Source: Grimontia celer
GTDB lineage: Bacteria > Pseudomonadota > Gammaproteobacteria > Enterobacterales > Vibrionaceae
Length of the DNA stretch: 64,000 nt
NCBI RefSeq assembly: GCF_900055185.1
Contig: NZ_FIZX01000002.1
Location: forward strand, 810,586 to 874,585
Direction: 5' to 3'
The notes beneath the pieces are model-generated. The model made no database searches and was not told where the DNA came from. It saw nothing but the letters and a program-made list of their open reading frames with translations. The position numbers and the translations under genes are program-made. Of this stretch, positions 25,357 through 33,378 are shown in pieces. Each line of letters starts with the position of its first letter. Within the stretch, counting starts at the first letter, position 1.

Positions 25357-26250
25357 ATGAATTCAGAAAATACCTTCTTCAACAAGGCGGCATTGATACT
25401 ACGCCTTGGGCTAGGCACCGTATTTATCATCGGTGGGTTATCCAAGCTCAGTCTATTACTCTCAAGCACTCACCAAGCGGCAATGGTTGCCAATTACATG
25501 GGAACCACTGGCTACATCAATGAGCTGTTTCAGGACTATCTGTTCAGCAACGGTATTCTTACCCCGTGGTTTTTTCTCACTTCGCTCTCCGCGTTCGAGT
25601 TCTTTTCCGGTATTGCTTTGGTTGTGGGGCTAATGGTGAGGCCACTGGCGCTTTTCTATGGCCTGTTGCTTTGGACTTTCGTGTTCTCGTTGCCTGTGGA
25701 TACGGTACCGGGGGCTTCAGTGGGGGTGAAAACTTACACTTCACCCGCCATATTTGTCCAAATCCGTGACATTACTCTGTCCGGCTTGATGTTCGTGCTG
25801 TTTAACCTGGGCGCAGGCGCGCGCAGTTTAGATAATAAACGTGGCTATACCGTTGAGCAGCCAGATTGGAATTCGTTGGGGCTACTGCTTCGGTTCTCTC
25901 TTGGCTTAACCTTTATCGTCGGTGGCTTCTTTGGCGCTTATGCAAAGATTCCGACCTTTGCGACCAGTCAGTTGTTGCTTGCATTGGTGGGCATCGTACT
26001 TGTGTTTGGTCGTCCTCAATTTGTCAAAATCGCTGGCGGTGTTGTCGTAGCTATCATGCTTTGGTTTATGTTCACCAAACTCAATGTCGATAAAGGTGTC
26101 ATCGCGAACTTAAATGGTGTTAAGCGGGAATTTGCATTGGCTGCGGCAGGTCTAGTGTTGATGAAGTTAGGGGGTGGTGAACGCTTCACTTTGATTGACC
26201 TAATCAACCGTTCGAAACATGTATTTGGCGTATATAAGCCAGTTTCTTGA
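25357..26250 (+). CDS. DoxX-family membrane protein (duplicated unit)
   Basis: 297 residues. The N-terminal half (residues ~8-150, ALILRLGLGTVFIIGGLSKL) is a DoxX-like four-helix unit with a conserved RLxLGxxFIxGGxxK start. The second half (~170-275) begins in the same way (LLLRFSLGLTFIVGGFFGAYAKI), so it is an internal duplication. DoxX proteins are inner-membrane proteins linked to oxidoreductase or thiol-stress functions; no partner oxidoreductase is adjacent here. An ECF sigma factor gene follows in the same orientation 65 bp downstream. Confidence 0.75.
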   Translation: MNSENTFFNKAALILRLGLGTVFIIGGLSKLSLLLSSTHQAAMVANYMGTTGYINELFQDYLFSNGILTPWFFLTSLSAFEFFSGIALVVGLMVRPLALFYGLLLWTFVFSLPVDTVPGASVGVKTYTSPAIFVQIRDITLSGLMFVLFNLGAGARSLDNKRGYTVEQPDWNSLGLLLRFSLGLTFIVGGFFGAYAKIPTFATSQLLLALVGIVLVFGRPQFVKIAGGVVVAIMLWFMFTKLNVDKGVIANLNGVKREFALAAAGLVLMKLGGGERFTLIDLINRSKHVFGVYKPVS

Positions 26251-26315
26251 AAGAATGATTGAGGAGTGAGCCCACCTGTAGTCAACGTATGTTGAAGTAG
26301 GTGGGTCGTTTATCT

Positions 26316-26834
26316 ATGTGGAATTTTTTCAGGAAAAGGGAAAGTGAGACGTTTGATGAGGAGCTTCTCAATCAGCTTTATCGGTACGCGTATTCACTTT
26401 GCCAAGATGAGAGCCTGGCGTTTGACTTAGTGCAATCCAGTTGTGAAAAAGCATTGCGATTGAATAATCTCCGCAAGCGCAAAAAGGCTTATTTGATGAC
26501 CACGATCCGCAATGCCTTCATCGATCAATATCGGAGAAGGCATCTGGAGTTAGTGGTTGAGGCTAATGAGTTAGATAGCGTAATTCAAAACGACTCGCTG
26601 ACCATGCGTTCGTTGGAAGAGCTGCAAATTGAAAAAGAGAACGTAAAGTTGGTGCTCGAAGAACTGTCACCACAGGAAAGGGAATTACTGTTTCTGTGGG
26701 CGGTGGAAGGCAAGACCTTGCAAGAAATTGCGTCATCGACCGATACACCAATTGGAACCTTGTTATCGCGAATTAGACGGATGAGAAAGCGGCTAGTCGC
26801 GCAGTTTGGTCACTTAAATGAGCAGGTGTTGTGA
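26316..26834 (+). CDS. ECF-type RNA polymerase sigma factor
   Basis: 172 residues from ATG 26316 (MWNFFRKRESETFD), with AGGTGGG about 11 nt upstream; a GTG at 26301 would add five residues. Region 2 spans ~20-85 (LYRYAYSLCQDESLAFDLVQ .. KAYLMTTIRNAFIDQYRRR). Region 4 spans ~115-165 (LSPQERELLFLWAVEGKTLQEIASS, then TLLSRIRRMRKRL). The stop overlaps the start of the next gene (ATGA), as in sigma/anti-sigma pairs. Target promoters cannot be told from the window, though the DoxX-like gene is an obvious candidate. Confidence 0.85.
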   Translation: MWNFFRKRESETFDEELLNQLYRYAYSLCQDESLAFDLVQSSCEKALRLNNLRKRKKAYLMTTIRNAFIDQYRRRHLELVVEANELDSVIQNDSLTMRSLEELQIEKENVKLVLEELSPQERELLFLWAVEGKTLQEIASSTDTPIGTLLSRIRRMRKRLVAQFGHLNEQVL

Positions 26835-27391
26835 TGAACAAAAACAAGGAAACGTTTAAAGATGCGTTGCGAAAAGAGTTCGAACAGAAAGAGCTTTCCG
26901 AGGCACAACTGTCTCAGCTCCGGTCATTGGGTGAACCCTACAAGTCACCAGCTCGTTTATTGTCTTCTTTAGCTGCGGCACTGCTGCTTTGCACTTCGTT
27001 GATCATCTTTACTGGGTGGAGTCAGGATTATCAGCGGATCGCAGCTGAAATTGCCTATAACCATAACAGCCAGATGCAGATGGAAGTGAAAAGTGATGTC
27101 TTTGATGATATTCAACACTACCTGAACAGACTCGATTTTTCGCTGATAGCCTCAGAACAGTTGCCGGCAAATGTATGGCGAATTATTGGTGGTAGATATT
27201 GCAGCATTGATGGGAAGATCGCGGCGCAACTGAAAGTCGAAAACAAAGAAAACGGTGATGTGTATACGCTATATCAAGCAAAACTCCCCGACATGCTGGC
27301 CTCAGAGAAAGAGTTGGACTCCATTGTGGTTGATGGTGTGGAAGTGAAGCTCTGGAAAGAAAACGGGCTACTCTTGGGATTGGCAAAATAA
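26834..27391 (+). CDS. Single-pass membrane protein, presumed anti-sigma factor
   Basis: 185 residues from the ATG overlapping the sigma stop codon. A short cytoplasmic N-terminus (~35 residues, basic and acidic helix FKDALRKEFEQKELSEAQL) is followed by one membrane helix (LLSSLAAALLLCTSLIIFTGW). A ~130-residue exported domain follows. No zinc anti-sigma HxxxCxxC motif is visible. The role is inferred from translational coupling with the ECF sigma gene and the topology; sequence alone does not name a family. Confidence 0.6.
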   Translation: MNKNKETFKDALRKEFEQKELSEAQLSQLRSLGEPYKSPARLLSSLAAALLLCTSLIIFTGWSQDYQRIAAEIAYNHNSQMQMEVKSDVFDDIQHYLNRLDFSLIASEQLPANVWRIIGGRYCSIDGKIAAQLKVENKENGDVYTLYQAKLPDMLASEKELDSIVVDGVEVKLWKENGLLLGLAK

Positions 27392-27403
27392 AGAGTGGTA
27401 AAA

Positions 27404-27423
27404 AGGCGGCGGTTTCCCCGCCT
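27404..27423. terminator. Bidirectional hairpin between convergent genes
   Basis: AGGCGG (27404-27409) pairs with CCGCCT (27418-27423), with A residues on the left arm that read as a T-run on the minus strand. It lies between the anti-sigma-like gene and the LysR gene that end toward each other. Confidence 0.5.
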
Positions 27424-28330
27424 ATTTAATGCTGGCCATCTCCGTCATTCCTTCAGAAATGGTATGTATCGCGTTAGACAATGAATCATCGGGCTCTCTA
27501 TAAAATAGCCTGACTTCAAAGGGGATATTCCATTTCTCATCGCCTGCCAGTGCAAGCTCTCCGCGCACCAATTCATCCTTCACAAATGAATAGGGTAGCC
27601 AAGCTAAGCCATAGCCGCCGAGTACCATGGATTTTAGGGTATGGGCGAAGGGGTTTTCATAGCGTCTGTTCAGGTAACACGCTTCTTTGTCGAGCAATTG
27701 GTCGATTGATTTACCAAACAAAGACTGATGGGTGTATGCCACGAGGGGAATCGGGTTATTGGCTTCACCGGGAAGATGAAACATGGCTTGCTTGTTGGTT
27801 GCCAGGGAGACCGGGACTAAGGTTTCTTGGCCGATCACTGTGCTTTGAAAACGGTTGTCATCAATAGCGTTTCCAAGCTCGTTGTGGGTATAACAAAGCA
27901 GGTAATCAACAGACCCATTTCTGAACATTTCTATGCAATCAGCAAGACGATCAGACGAAAGTTTCACATAAACAGGGCCGACTTCTTTTTCGATTTCATG
28001 CATCCATGACATAAAGACCGTCTGAACGATCGAGTTCTGTGCAGCAACAGAAATTTCATTGGTTCGGGTTTTCTTCAATGCCCGGGCAGACTCTCTGGCG
28101 AGATGCAGTCGATTGAGGATCTCTTCCGCTTCAATCACAAAGGCTTTGCCTTGTTCGGTGAGTTCCAGTTGCGGAGAGTCACGGTTCACGAGATCTGTGC
28201 CTACCCATTGCTCCAGGGCTTTGATGCGTCGACTGAACGCGGGTTGGGTGACAAAGCGTTCTCTGGCAGCAGACGTAAAGCTGCTTGAATGTGCCAGACA
28301 AACAAAATCTTCCAATAACTTAAAATCCAA
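27422..28330 (-). CDS. LysR-type regulator divergent from TRAP operon 1
   Basis: About 302 residues if started at TTG 28330, which has GGAGGG 4 nt upstream and gives LDFKLLEDFVCLAHSSSFTSAA. That aligns with the normal LysR N-terminus and with the second LysR of this window (MELKWIKDFIALNDYGSFSKAA). The in-frame ATG at 28369 adds 13 residues of non-family sequence. The HTH is followed by FVTQPAFSRRIKALE and the usual effector-binding domain. It is transcribed away from the dctP gene at 28736 and probably controls it. Confidence 0.85.
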   Translation of the reverse strand: MDFKLLEDFVCLAHSSSFTSAARERFVTQPAFSRRIKALEQWVGTDLVNRDSPQLELTEQGKAFVIEAEEILNRLHLARESARALKKTRTNEISVAAQNSIVQTVFMSWMHEIEKEVGPVYVKLSSDRLADCIEMFRNGSVDYLLCYTHNELGNAIDDNRFQSTVIGQETLVPVSLATNKQAMFHLPGEANNPIPLVAYTHQSLFGKSIDQLLDKEACYLNRRYENPFAHTLKSMVLGGYGLAWLPYSFVKDELVRGELALAGDEKWNIPFEVRLFYREPDDSLSNAIHTISEGMTEMASIK

Positions 28331-28735
28331 TACTCCCTCCGAGCCAGTTACAGCGTGGCTTGGTGCCAATGTCGTTCGTGAACTTCATTCCTTCGAATTA
28401 TTAAAATTATCAGAAAGCATACTTTCCGTAGGCTTAAAGATAAGAAAATGGCCTATTCACCACTAAATCTATGGATAAGTGTGAAAAGTTTTTCTTTTCT
28501 AGGCTGAGTGAAGTCTCGGTGTTTAATGCTATGAATTTATGGGGGTTATTTGGGGACATAACTTTTCGGTATGTAGGGCAACCGAATTGGCATGATGCAA
28601 AATCGGCTCTCCTGACCATGCTTAATTGAGTGTTTTTAGCCGCACGCTACCTCGGCGGCCGAAAACCAATATGGATGAATCGCAGCGAATGTCCAGCGCT
28701 GCAAAGCATGGAAAATCAGACTAGGGAGAAGTCTC
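28331..28735. other. Divergent promoter region, LysR / TRAP operon 1
   Basis: About 400 bp with no credible gene. It contains the inverted repeat TTCGGT-N10-ACCGAA (28565-28586). Near the dctP start is a GCAGCG/CGCTGC hairpin (28682-28702), followed by the AGGGAGAAG ribosome-binding site of dctP. The AT-rich part at 28380-28560 presumably holds the promoters. Confidence 0.5.
28561..28586. promoter_or_regulatory. Candidate LysR operator
   Basis: TTCGGT (28565-28570) and ACCGAA (28581-28586) form a perfect 6-bp inverted repeat with a 10-nt spacer, the usual geometry of a LysR recognition site. The minus-strand string CCGAAAAGT (28561-28569) recurs on the plus strand in the other LysR promoter of this window. 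Confidence 0.45.
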
Positions 28736-29740
28736 ATGAAGTACCGCAACAACGTCAGTTCTTTTCTGAAAAGCGCATTAAGTGTCGCCATTGTCGGTGC
28801 CTTACCTTTCACCGCTCAAGCGGCAGAAACCATTCGCCTGTCCACTTATGTCAACGAGTCCGACATTCGCTATCAAGGCTTCCAGAAATTTGCAGAACTT
28901 GCGGCAGAGAAAAGTAATGGTGACTTGAAAGTTCAGGTTTTCCCATCCGGCACTTTGCATGGTTGGAGTGAAGGTGTAGATGCGGTTCAAGGTGGCGTAT
29001 CGGATATCAGCTGGATTCCGGCTGATAAACGTTTGCCATGTTATCGCGTCACTTCGCTGTATCCCGTTGCTATTAACCTTGAAAAACAAATCGAGCTTGA
29101 TGCTGATTACGCGGCATTGATTGAAGCGGAAGCGGCGAAAGCTGACCTTATCCCTTTGATCAACTCTAACTATTCCTACGACCAAGAATGGTGGTTTGAA
29201 GAGCCTGTTTCAGACATCGGTAAGCTGAACGGTAAGCTGGTTCGATCGATTGGTCCTCTGGTGAGCCTGATGATCGAAACCTGGGGCGGCAAGCCAGTGT
29301 TCGTTGCCCCCAAAGAGGTGTTCCAGTCCGCAGAGCGTGGCGTGGTTGATGGCATCAACATGGGCGTCGCGACATACAGTTCATGGAAACTGTGGTCGGT
29401 CATGCCCTACATGGTTAACGCCAACATGTTCTACGGCAACATCATCTACATGATGAACAAAGACAAGTTTGATGGCCTGAGCGCAGACAATCAGAAAGCG
29501 CTGAAGGAAGCGGCGAAGGAAGCCGAGGCTTGGTTGAAACCACGCTATGAAACTTGGGTTGATGAGCGTGTCGGCAATGCGGTGATGGCGAACGGCGGTT
29601 CTGCGGTTTCCATGTCTGAAGAACGTACCGGTGAGCTACTTGCAGGTATTCAGGAGAAATGGACACCGGAAGTAAATGGTGCCTGTGGCGTGCCACTGGC
29701 TGACAAAGTCCGGAGCTTGTTTGCAGCGCACAGCGAATAA
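28736..29740 (+). CDS. TRAP transporter substrate-binding protein, DctP family (operon 1)
   Basis: 334 residues with a signal peptide (KSALSVAIVGALPFTAQA, cleavage near residue 28). The mature part shows DctP features: IRLSTYVNESDIRYQGFQKFAEL, LKVQVFPSGTLHG, a ligand-Arg segment GKLVRSIGPL and ..QSAERGVVDGINMG. It captures an organic acid-type ligand in the periplasm for the DctQ/DctM pair that follows. Ligand identity is unknown; the two DctP proteins of this window are only distantly similar, so they probably bind different compounds. Confidence 0.9.
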   Translation: MKYRNNVSSFLKSALSVAIVGALPFTAQAAETIRLSTYVNESDIRYQGFQKFAELAAEKSNGDLKVQVFPSGTLHGWSEGVDAVQGGVSDISWIPADKRLPCYRVTSLYPVAINLEKQIELDADYAALIEAEAAKADLIPLINSNYSYDQEWWFEEPVSDIGKLNGKLVRSIGPLVSLMIETWGGKPVFVAPKEVFQSAERGVVDGINMGVATYSSWKLWSVMPYMVNANMFYGNIIYMMNKDKFDGLSADNQKALKEAAKEAEAWLKPRYETWVDERVGNAVMANGGSAVSMSEERTGELLAGIQEKWTPEVNGACGVPLADKVRSLFAAHSE

Positions 29741-29757
29741 TTGAAGAGGTGCGCAGT

Positions 29758-30294
29758 ATGAAATCAAACCTGTTAAAGGCTTTGAACTGGCTATCTCTAG
29801 CGTTGCTCTACTGCGGTGCCGTTATCGTGCTGATCCAGGCTGTCTGGATCAGCTACGGTGTTGGAGTTCGCTATATCCTCGACTCGCCAGACGGCATGGT
29901 GACAGAAGCGACGGCATTGTTACTGGTGCCTGTCGCGTTTCTCGGTATTTCGTATGCGCTGTTGAATGATGCCTATCCCAAGGTGGGGATTGTGCGCGAC
30001 AAGCTACCCGCAACCCTGCAATTTTGGGTCGACAAGCTGAACATATTGGTGATGTTGCTGATTGGCGCATTCTTCTTTACTGCATCAGCGAAAGCCATGT
30101 TCAAGTCGATTGATTCCGGTGCGGCATCCGAAATTCTTCTCTGGCCGCGATTCTATTTCTGGATTCCCGTCGTGTTATCCCTGCTGGTTTTCTGCCTGAC
30201 AGCAACGTATTTGCTGCTGGCTGGCAGACCACCTCGTAAGCCGCAAGGAAGAGCGGCGACGGATAACGCTGAACTCAGCCAAAACAAACAATAA
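29758..30294 (+). CDS. TRAP transporter small permease, DctQ family (operon 1)
   Basis: 178 residues from ATG 29758, preceded by GAAGAGG; an in-frame GTG at 29749 lies inside the ribosome-binding region and is less likely. Four membrane segments are visible (~8-32, 45-70, 90-112, 130-155), the DctQ topology. It lies 17 bp after dctP and 12 bp before dctM, without the long intercistronic hairpin found in the second TRAP operon. Confidence 0.85.
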   Translation: MKSNLLKALNWLSLALLYCGAVIVLIQAVWISYGVGVRYILDSPDGMVTEATALLLVPVAFLGISYALLNDAYPKVGIVRDKLPATLQFWVDKLNILVMLLIGAFFFTASAKAMFKSIDSGAASEILLWPRFYFWIPVVLSLLVFCLTATYLLLAGRPPRKPQGRAATDNAELSQNKQ

Positions 30295-30306
30295 CAAGGA
30301 AGTGTT

Positions 30307-31608
30307 ATGGAATGGTACGTAGTTGGGCTAGGTATGCTGGGCTTGTTGATGGGATTCATCATCATCGGCTTGCCAATCCCCTTTGCGCTTGCCGCTGCAT
30401 CAATCCCATTTTTGCTCGATATCCTAAGCCTGAAATCCTCTTTGGTGACGGTAGAACTGAAACTGTGGGGCGTGTGGTTTGACTACATTCTTCTGGCGGT
30501 TCCGCTATTCGTATTCCTTGGTGAATTGATAGGACGTTCTTCGATTGGTCCCAATCTTTACTGGTTTATGCACAGTAAGCTGCCGCTACGCGGTGCAGCG
30601 GCGTACGGCAGTATTGGTGCGTGTGCAGGCTTCGGTGCTGTATGTGGTTCGAGCATGGTCGGCTCGCTTACTATCGGCGGTGTTGCCCTGCCGCAAATGC
30701 TGAAGCTGGGTTATGGGAAACGCCTGTCGAGCGGTGTGTTGGCAGCAGGGGGTACGCTAAGTGTTCTGTTGCCGCCGAGCTTGATCTTGCTCTTCTATGG
30801 CATCGTGACAGATCAGTCTATTGGCTCGCTGTTTATTGCGGGTGTGGTACCCGGATTGGTATTGGTGACCATGTTTTTCATCATTGTCGCGGTGTGGGGG
30901 AAGGTTGCACCTCAAGATATTCCGGGACAAGAAAGCATTCAGCCGATCCCTTGGCTGGTGGCGCTGTCAGCACTGACGCCTGTGATGATCATCGGCTTGG
31001 TCATCACCATCTCAATCTATGCCGGTATCGCGACACCAACAGAAGCGGCGGCAGTTTCTTCGGTTATCACCCTCATCATGGCATTTTGCTTTGGTGGCCT
31101 TCGTTGGGATGGCCTGCTCGAATCCCTCAAGTCTACGATGCAGACCATGGGTTACTTGGGCTTGCTGCTGTCATCAGGGGTGTTATTTGGCTTCGTGATG
31201 ACCTACCACCAAATCCCACAACAGTTTACCCAGCTGTTCGTTGAAATGGATTTATCACCTTACGCCGTGCTGGCAATGATTGTGGTCTTCTACATCATTC
31301 TCGGCATGTTCTTAGAACCTGTCTCCATGACTTTTATCACTCTGCCAACCCTGTTCCCATTGGTGCATGCGGCAGGCTTTGACCTGATTTGGTTTGGGGT
31401 GGTTTACACCATCACTATGGAGATAGCAGTACTGACACCGCCTGTCGGGCTCAACCTCTTTGTTATACAGAGTCTTGCGAGAGATGACGTGACTATTGGG
31501 GATGTGATCGTCGGCTGTGTTCCATTTATTTTCGCGCTTGTGATTTTGCTGCTGTTGTTGGTCGGACTGCCTGACACAGCGCTTTGGCTCCCTGAGTTAA
31601 TGGAATAA
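30307..31608 (+). CDS. TRAP transporter large permease, DctM family (operon 1)
   Basis: 433 residues, the standard DctM length, with about 12 hydrophobic segments. Typical motifs are GSIGACAGFGAVCGSSMVGSL, PPSLILLFYG, IATPTEAAAVSSV and LTPPVGLNLFVIQ. It couples solute uptake to the sodium gradient together with DctQ. An alpha/beta hydrolase gene follows 5 bp downstream and is probably in the same transcript. Confidence 0.93.
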   Translation: MEWYVVGLGMLGLLMGFIIIGLPIPFALAAASIPFLLDILSLKSSLVTVELKLWGVWFDYILLAVPLFVFLGELIGRSSIGPNLYWFMHSKLPLRGAAAYGSIGACAGFGAVCGSSMVGSLTIGGVALPQMLKLGYGKRLSSGVLAAGGTLSVLLPPSLILLFYGIVTDQSIGSLFIAGVVPGLVLVTMFFIIVAVWGKVAPQDIPGQESIQPIPWLVALSALTPVMIIGLVITISIYAGIATPTEAAAVSSVITLIMAFCFGGLRWDGLLESLKSTMQTMGYLGLLLSSGVLFGFVMTYHQIPQQFTQLFVEMDLSPYAVLAMIVVFYIILGMFLEPVSMTFITLPTLFPLVHAAGFDLIWFGVVYTITMEIAVLTPPVGLNLFVIQSLARDDVTIGDVIVGCVPFIFALVILLLLLVGLPDTALWLPELME

Positions 31609-31613
31609 TAACG

Positions 31614-32396
31614 ATGAATTGTATACGTGTAGGAACCGGACCCACGTTGGTACTGGTTCATGGGTTTCTCAGCAGTTTGACCTATTGGGAAAAACAGATT
31701 GAGTTGTTTTCAACGCGCTTCGACGTTGTCGCGTTCGATTTGCCGGGCTATGGGGGAAAGGCGAAAGAAACGGGTCTGGACAGCGTTGAAGGCTTTGCGG
31801 ATTTCGTGTTGGGAAAACTGGATGAACTCGGTATTGACTGTTTTCATCTGATGGGACATTCAATGGGAGGAATGATTGCCCAGGAAGTGGCAATAAAAGC
31901 GAAAGACAGGGTGATGGGTTTAGTGCTCTACGCAACCGGTCCGAATGGCCGCTTGCCGGGGCGCTTTGAATCGCTTGAAGACAGCATGGCACGCGCCGAA
32001 AAAGAGGGCACAGAGCAAGTAGCTCGGGATACCGTCCGAACCTGGTTTTCCGAAGGGGAAGAGGATCCCGATTTTGTTGGGGGAATGGCACTTGCTGAAC
32101 GTGTGTCCACACAAACCTATATCAATGGACTGCGTGCGATGGCGGGGTGGAAGTCTCTGGGACGCCTCGATCAGATTGAAGCGAAAACGCTGGTGTTATG
32201 GCCAGACAGCGATCGCTCCTACATGTGGGAGCAAACCGAAACACTGTGGCGAGGCATAAAAGATACTAACCTCGCCGTGGTGCCGCTGGCGGCGCACAAC
32301 ACTCACCTTGAGAAAGCGCGGATTTTCAATCTACTGGTGATTGAATTTCTGCAAAGCGAAAAAGTGAAACAACGTCAGTTGGCAGTGACGACCTAG
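31614..32396 (+). CDS. Alpha/beta hydrolase
   Basis: 260 residues. LVLVHGFLSSLTYWEKQIE carries the oxyanion-hole HG motif. FHLMGHSMGGMIAQEVA has the nucleophile Ser in GHSMGG. A late LWPDSDRS and VVPLAAHNTHLEKA supply the likely acid and catalytic His. Cytoplasmic and unsigned, it probably hydrolyses an ester, thioester or C-C bond of the compound imported by TRAP 1. Its stop overlaps the stop of the convergent methyltransferase gene by sharing CTAG. Confidence 0.85.
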   Translation: MNCIRVGTGPTLVLVHGFLSSLTYWEKQIELFSTRFDVVAFDLPGYGGKAKETGLDSVEGFADFVLGKLDELGIDCFHLMGHSMGGMIAQEVAIKAKDRVMGLVLYATGPNGRLPGRFESLEDSMARAEKEGTEQVARDTVRTWFSEGEEDPDFVGGMALAERVSTQTYINGLRAMAGWKSLGRLDQIEAKTLVLWPDSDRSYMWEQTETLWRGIKDTNLAVVPLAAHNTHLEKARIFNLLVIEFLQSEKVKQRQLAVTT

Positions 32397-33283
32397 TCGT
32401 GACTCTTCCGGAGTGCATCCAAATAGGCGATGTGCTCCGGAAAAATTGCACAGCATCCACCCACAATATTCGACCCTGCATCCAGCCAGGCACGCACAAA
32501 CGCTGCGTATTCATCGGCCGATAAGTCACGAACTTTCGTCAGAGAGTCGTTCGCTTCGTGATCTGAGTGAATAGCGGTGAAACCATTGGCGTAAGCACCG
32601 AGAGAAATGTCTTTTCCGGACTCTTCGATAATGTTTTTTGCTACAGCAATAGCATCGAGCATCACTTCGGGTTGTGAACAGTTAAACAGCACGCCATCGA
32701 CGCCTCTTTCACACACAACGCGAATTGCATCCGCCACAGATTCACCAGAACGTAATCGAGGTTGATCGATTTCAGTGTCCATTAAGCTGAAAGCAAAGTA
32801 GGCAGGTTGATTGGTAGTTTTGAGTACGTCGAAAATCGTTTCGAATTCTTCAATCAAGCTAATGGTTTCAGCTATCCAAACATCTGAGTAGCCCGCTTGT
32901 GCATCAACCAGTGTTTGAATGATGGTGCGTGCTTTTTCTGCAGAGAAAAGGTCAGGGCGATAAGAACCCAAAACCGGAGGAATACAGCCCGCAACTTTGA
33001 CATTCTTCTCGCTATCATCAGCAGCACGACGGGCAATTTGCGCGGCAGACTCAGCCAGTTCGAAGCCTTGTTCTTGATAACGCTGCTCGCCAAGGTGGAA
33101 TGGGACGCAGGCATAGCTGTTGACCGTAATGACATCGCATCCCGCATCAATAAAATTCTGGTGCGCCTGATAAACACAATCTGGCGCTTCAATCAGCGCT
33201 TGAGCGCTCCATAAAGGCTGGGAAAATGGGGCGCCGATACGTTGAAGCTCTCGCCCCATGCCGCCATCTAATAAAACAAACAT
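32393..33283 (-). CDS. Homocysteine S-methyltransferase family protein
   Basis: 296 residues from ATG 33283 (MFVLLDGGMGRELQRIG). A DGGMGxEL start, a LFNCSQPE cysteine and VGGCCAIFPEHI give the Cys...CysCys zinc ligands of the MmuM/MetH-N family, which transfers a methyl group to homocysteine from donors such as S-methylmethionine or betaines. An in-frame ATG at 33313 lies 10 codons upstream. It is on the same strand as, and 95 bp downstream of, the YjeH-like exporter. Confidence 0.82.
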   Translation of the reverse strand: MFVLLDGGMGRELQRIGAPFSQPLWSAQALIEAPDCVYQAHQNFIDAGCDVITVNSYACVPFHLGEQRYQEQGFELAESAAQIARRAADDSEKNVKVAGCIPPVLGSYRPDLFSAEKARTIIQTLVDAQAGYSDVWIAETISLIEEFETIFDVLKTTNQPAYFAFSLMDTEIDQPRLRSGESVADAIRVVCERGVDGVLFNCSQPEVMLDAIAVAKNIIEESGKDISLGAYANGFTAIHSDHEANDSLTKVRDLSADEYAAFVRAWLDAGSNIVGGCCAIFPEHIAYLDALRKSHD

Positions 33284-33378
33284 CCGTGATCGCTCTTTCT
33301 TGTTGTACCCCAAACAGATTTGGGCATTTCAAAACTTTTGCGAAAGGTCTCACAAAATATTTGCCTTGTCTAGACGGG

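Noticed and set aside
28682-28702. GCAGCG-N9-CGCTGC stem upstream of dctP as a riboswitch
   Set aside because: A single short stem with no conserved riboswitch core; kept only as a note in the intergenic entry.
33310-33325. CCCAAA-CAGA-TTTGGG inverted repeat between yjeH and the methyltransferase gene
   Set aside because: Only 6 bp with no T-run on either side; too weak to call a terminator.
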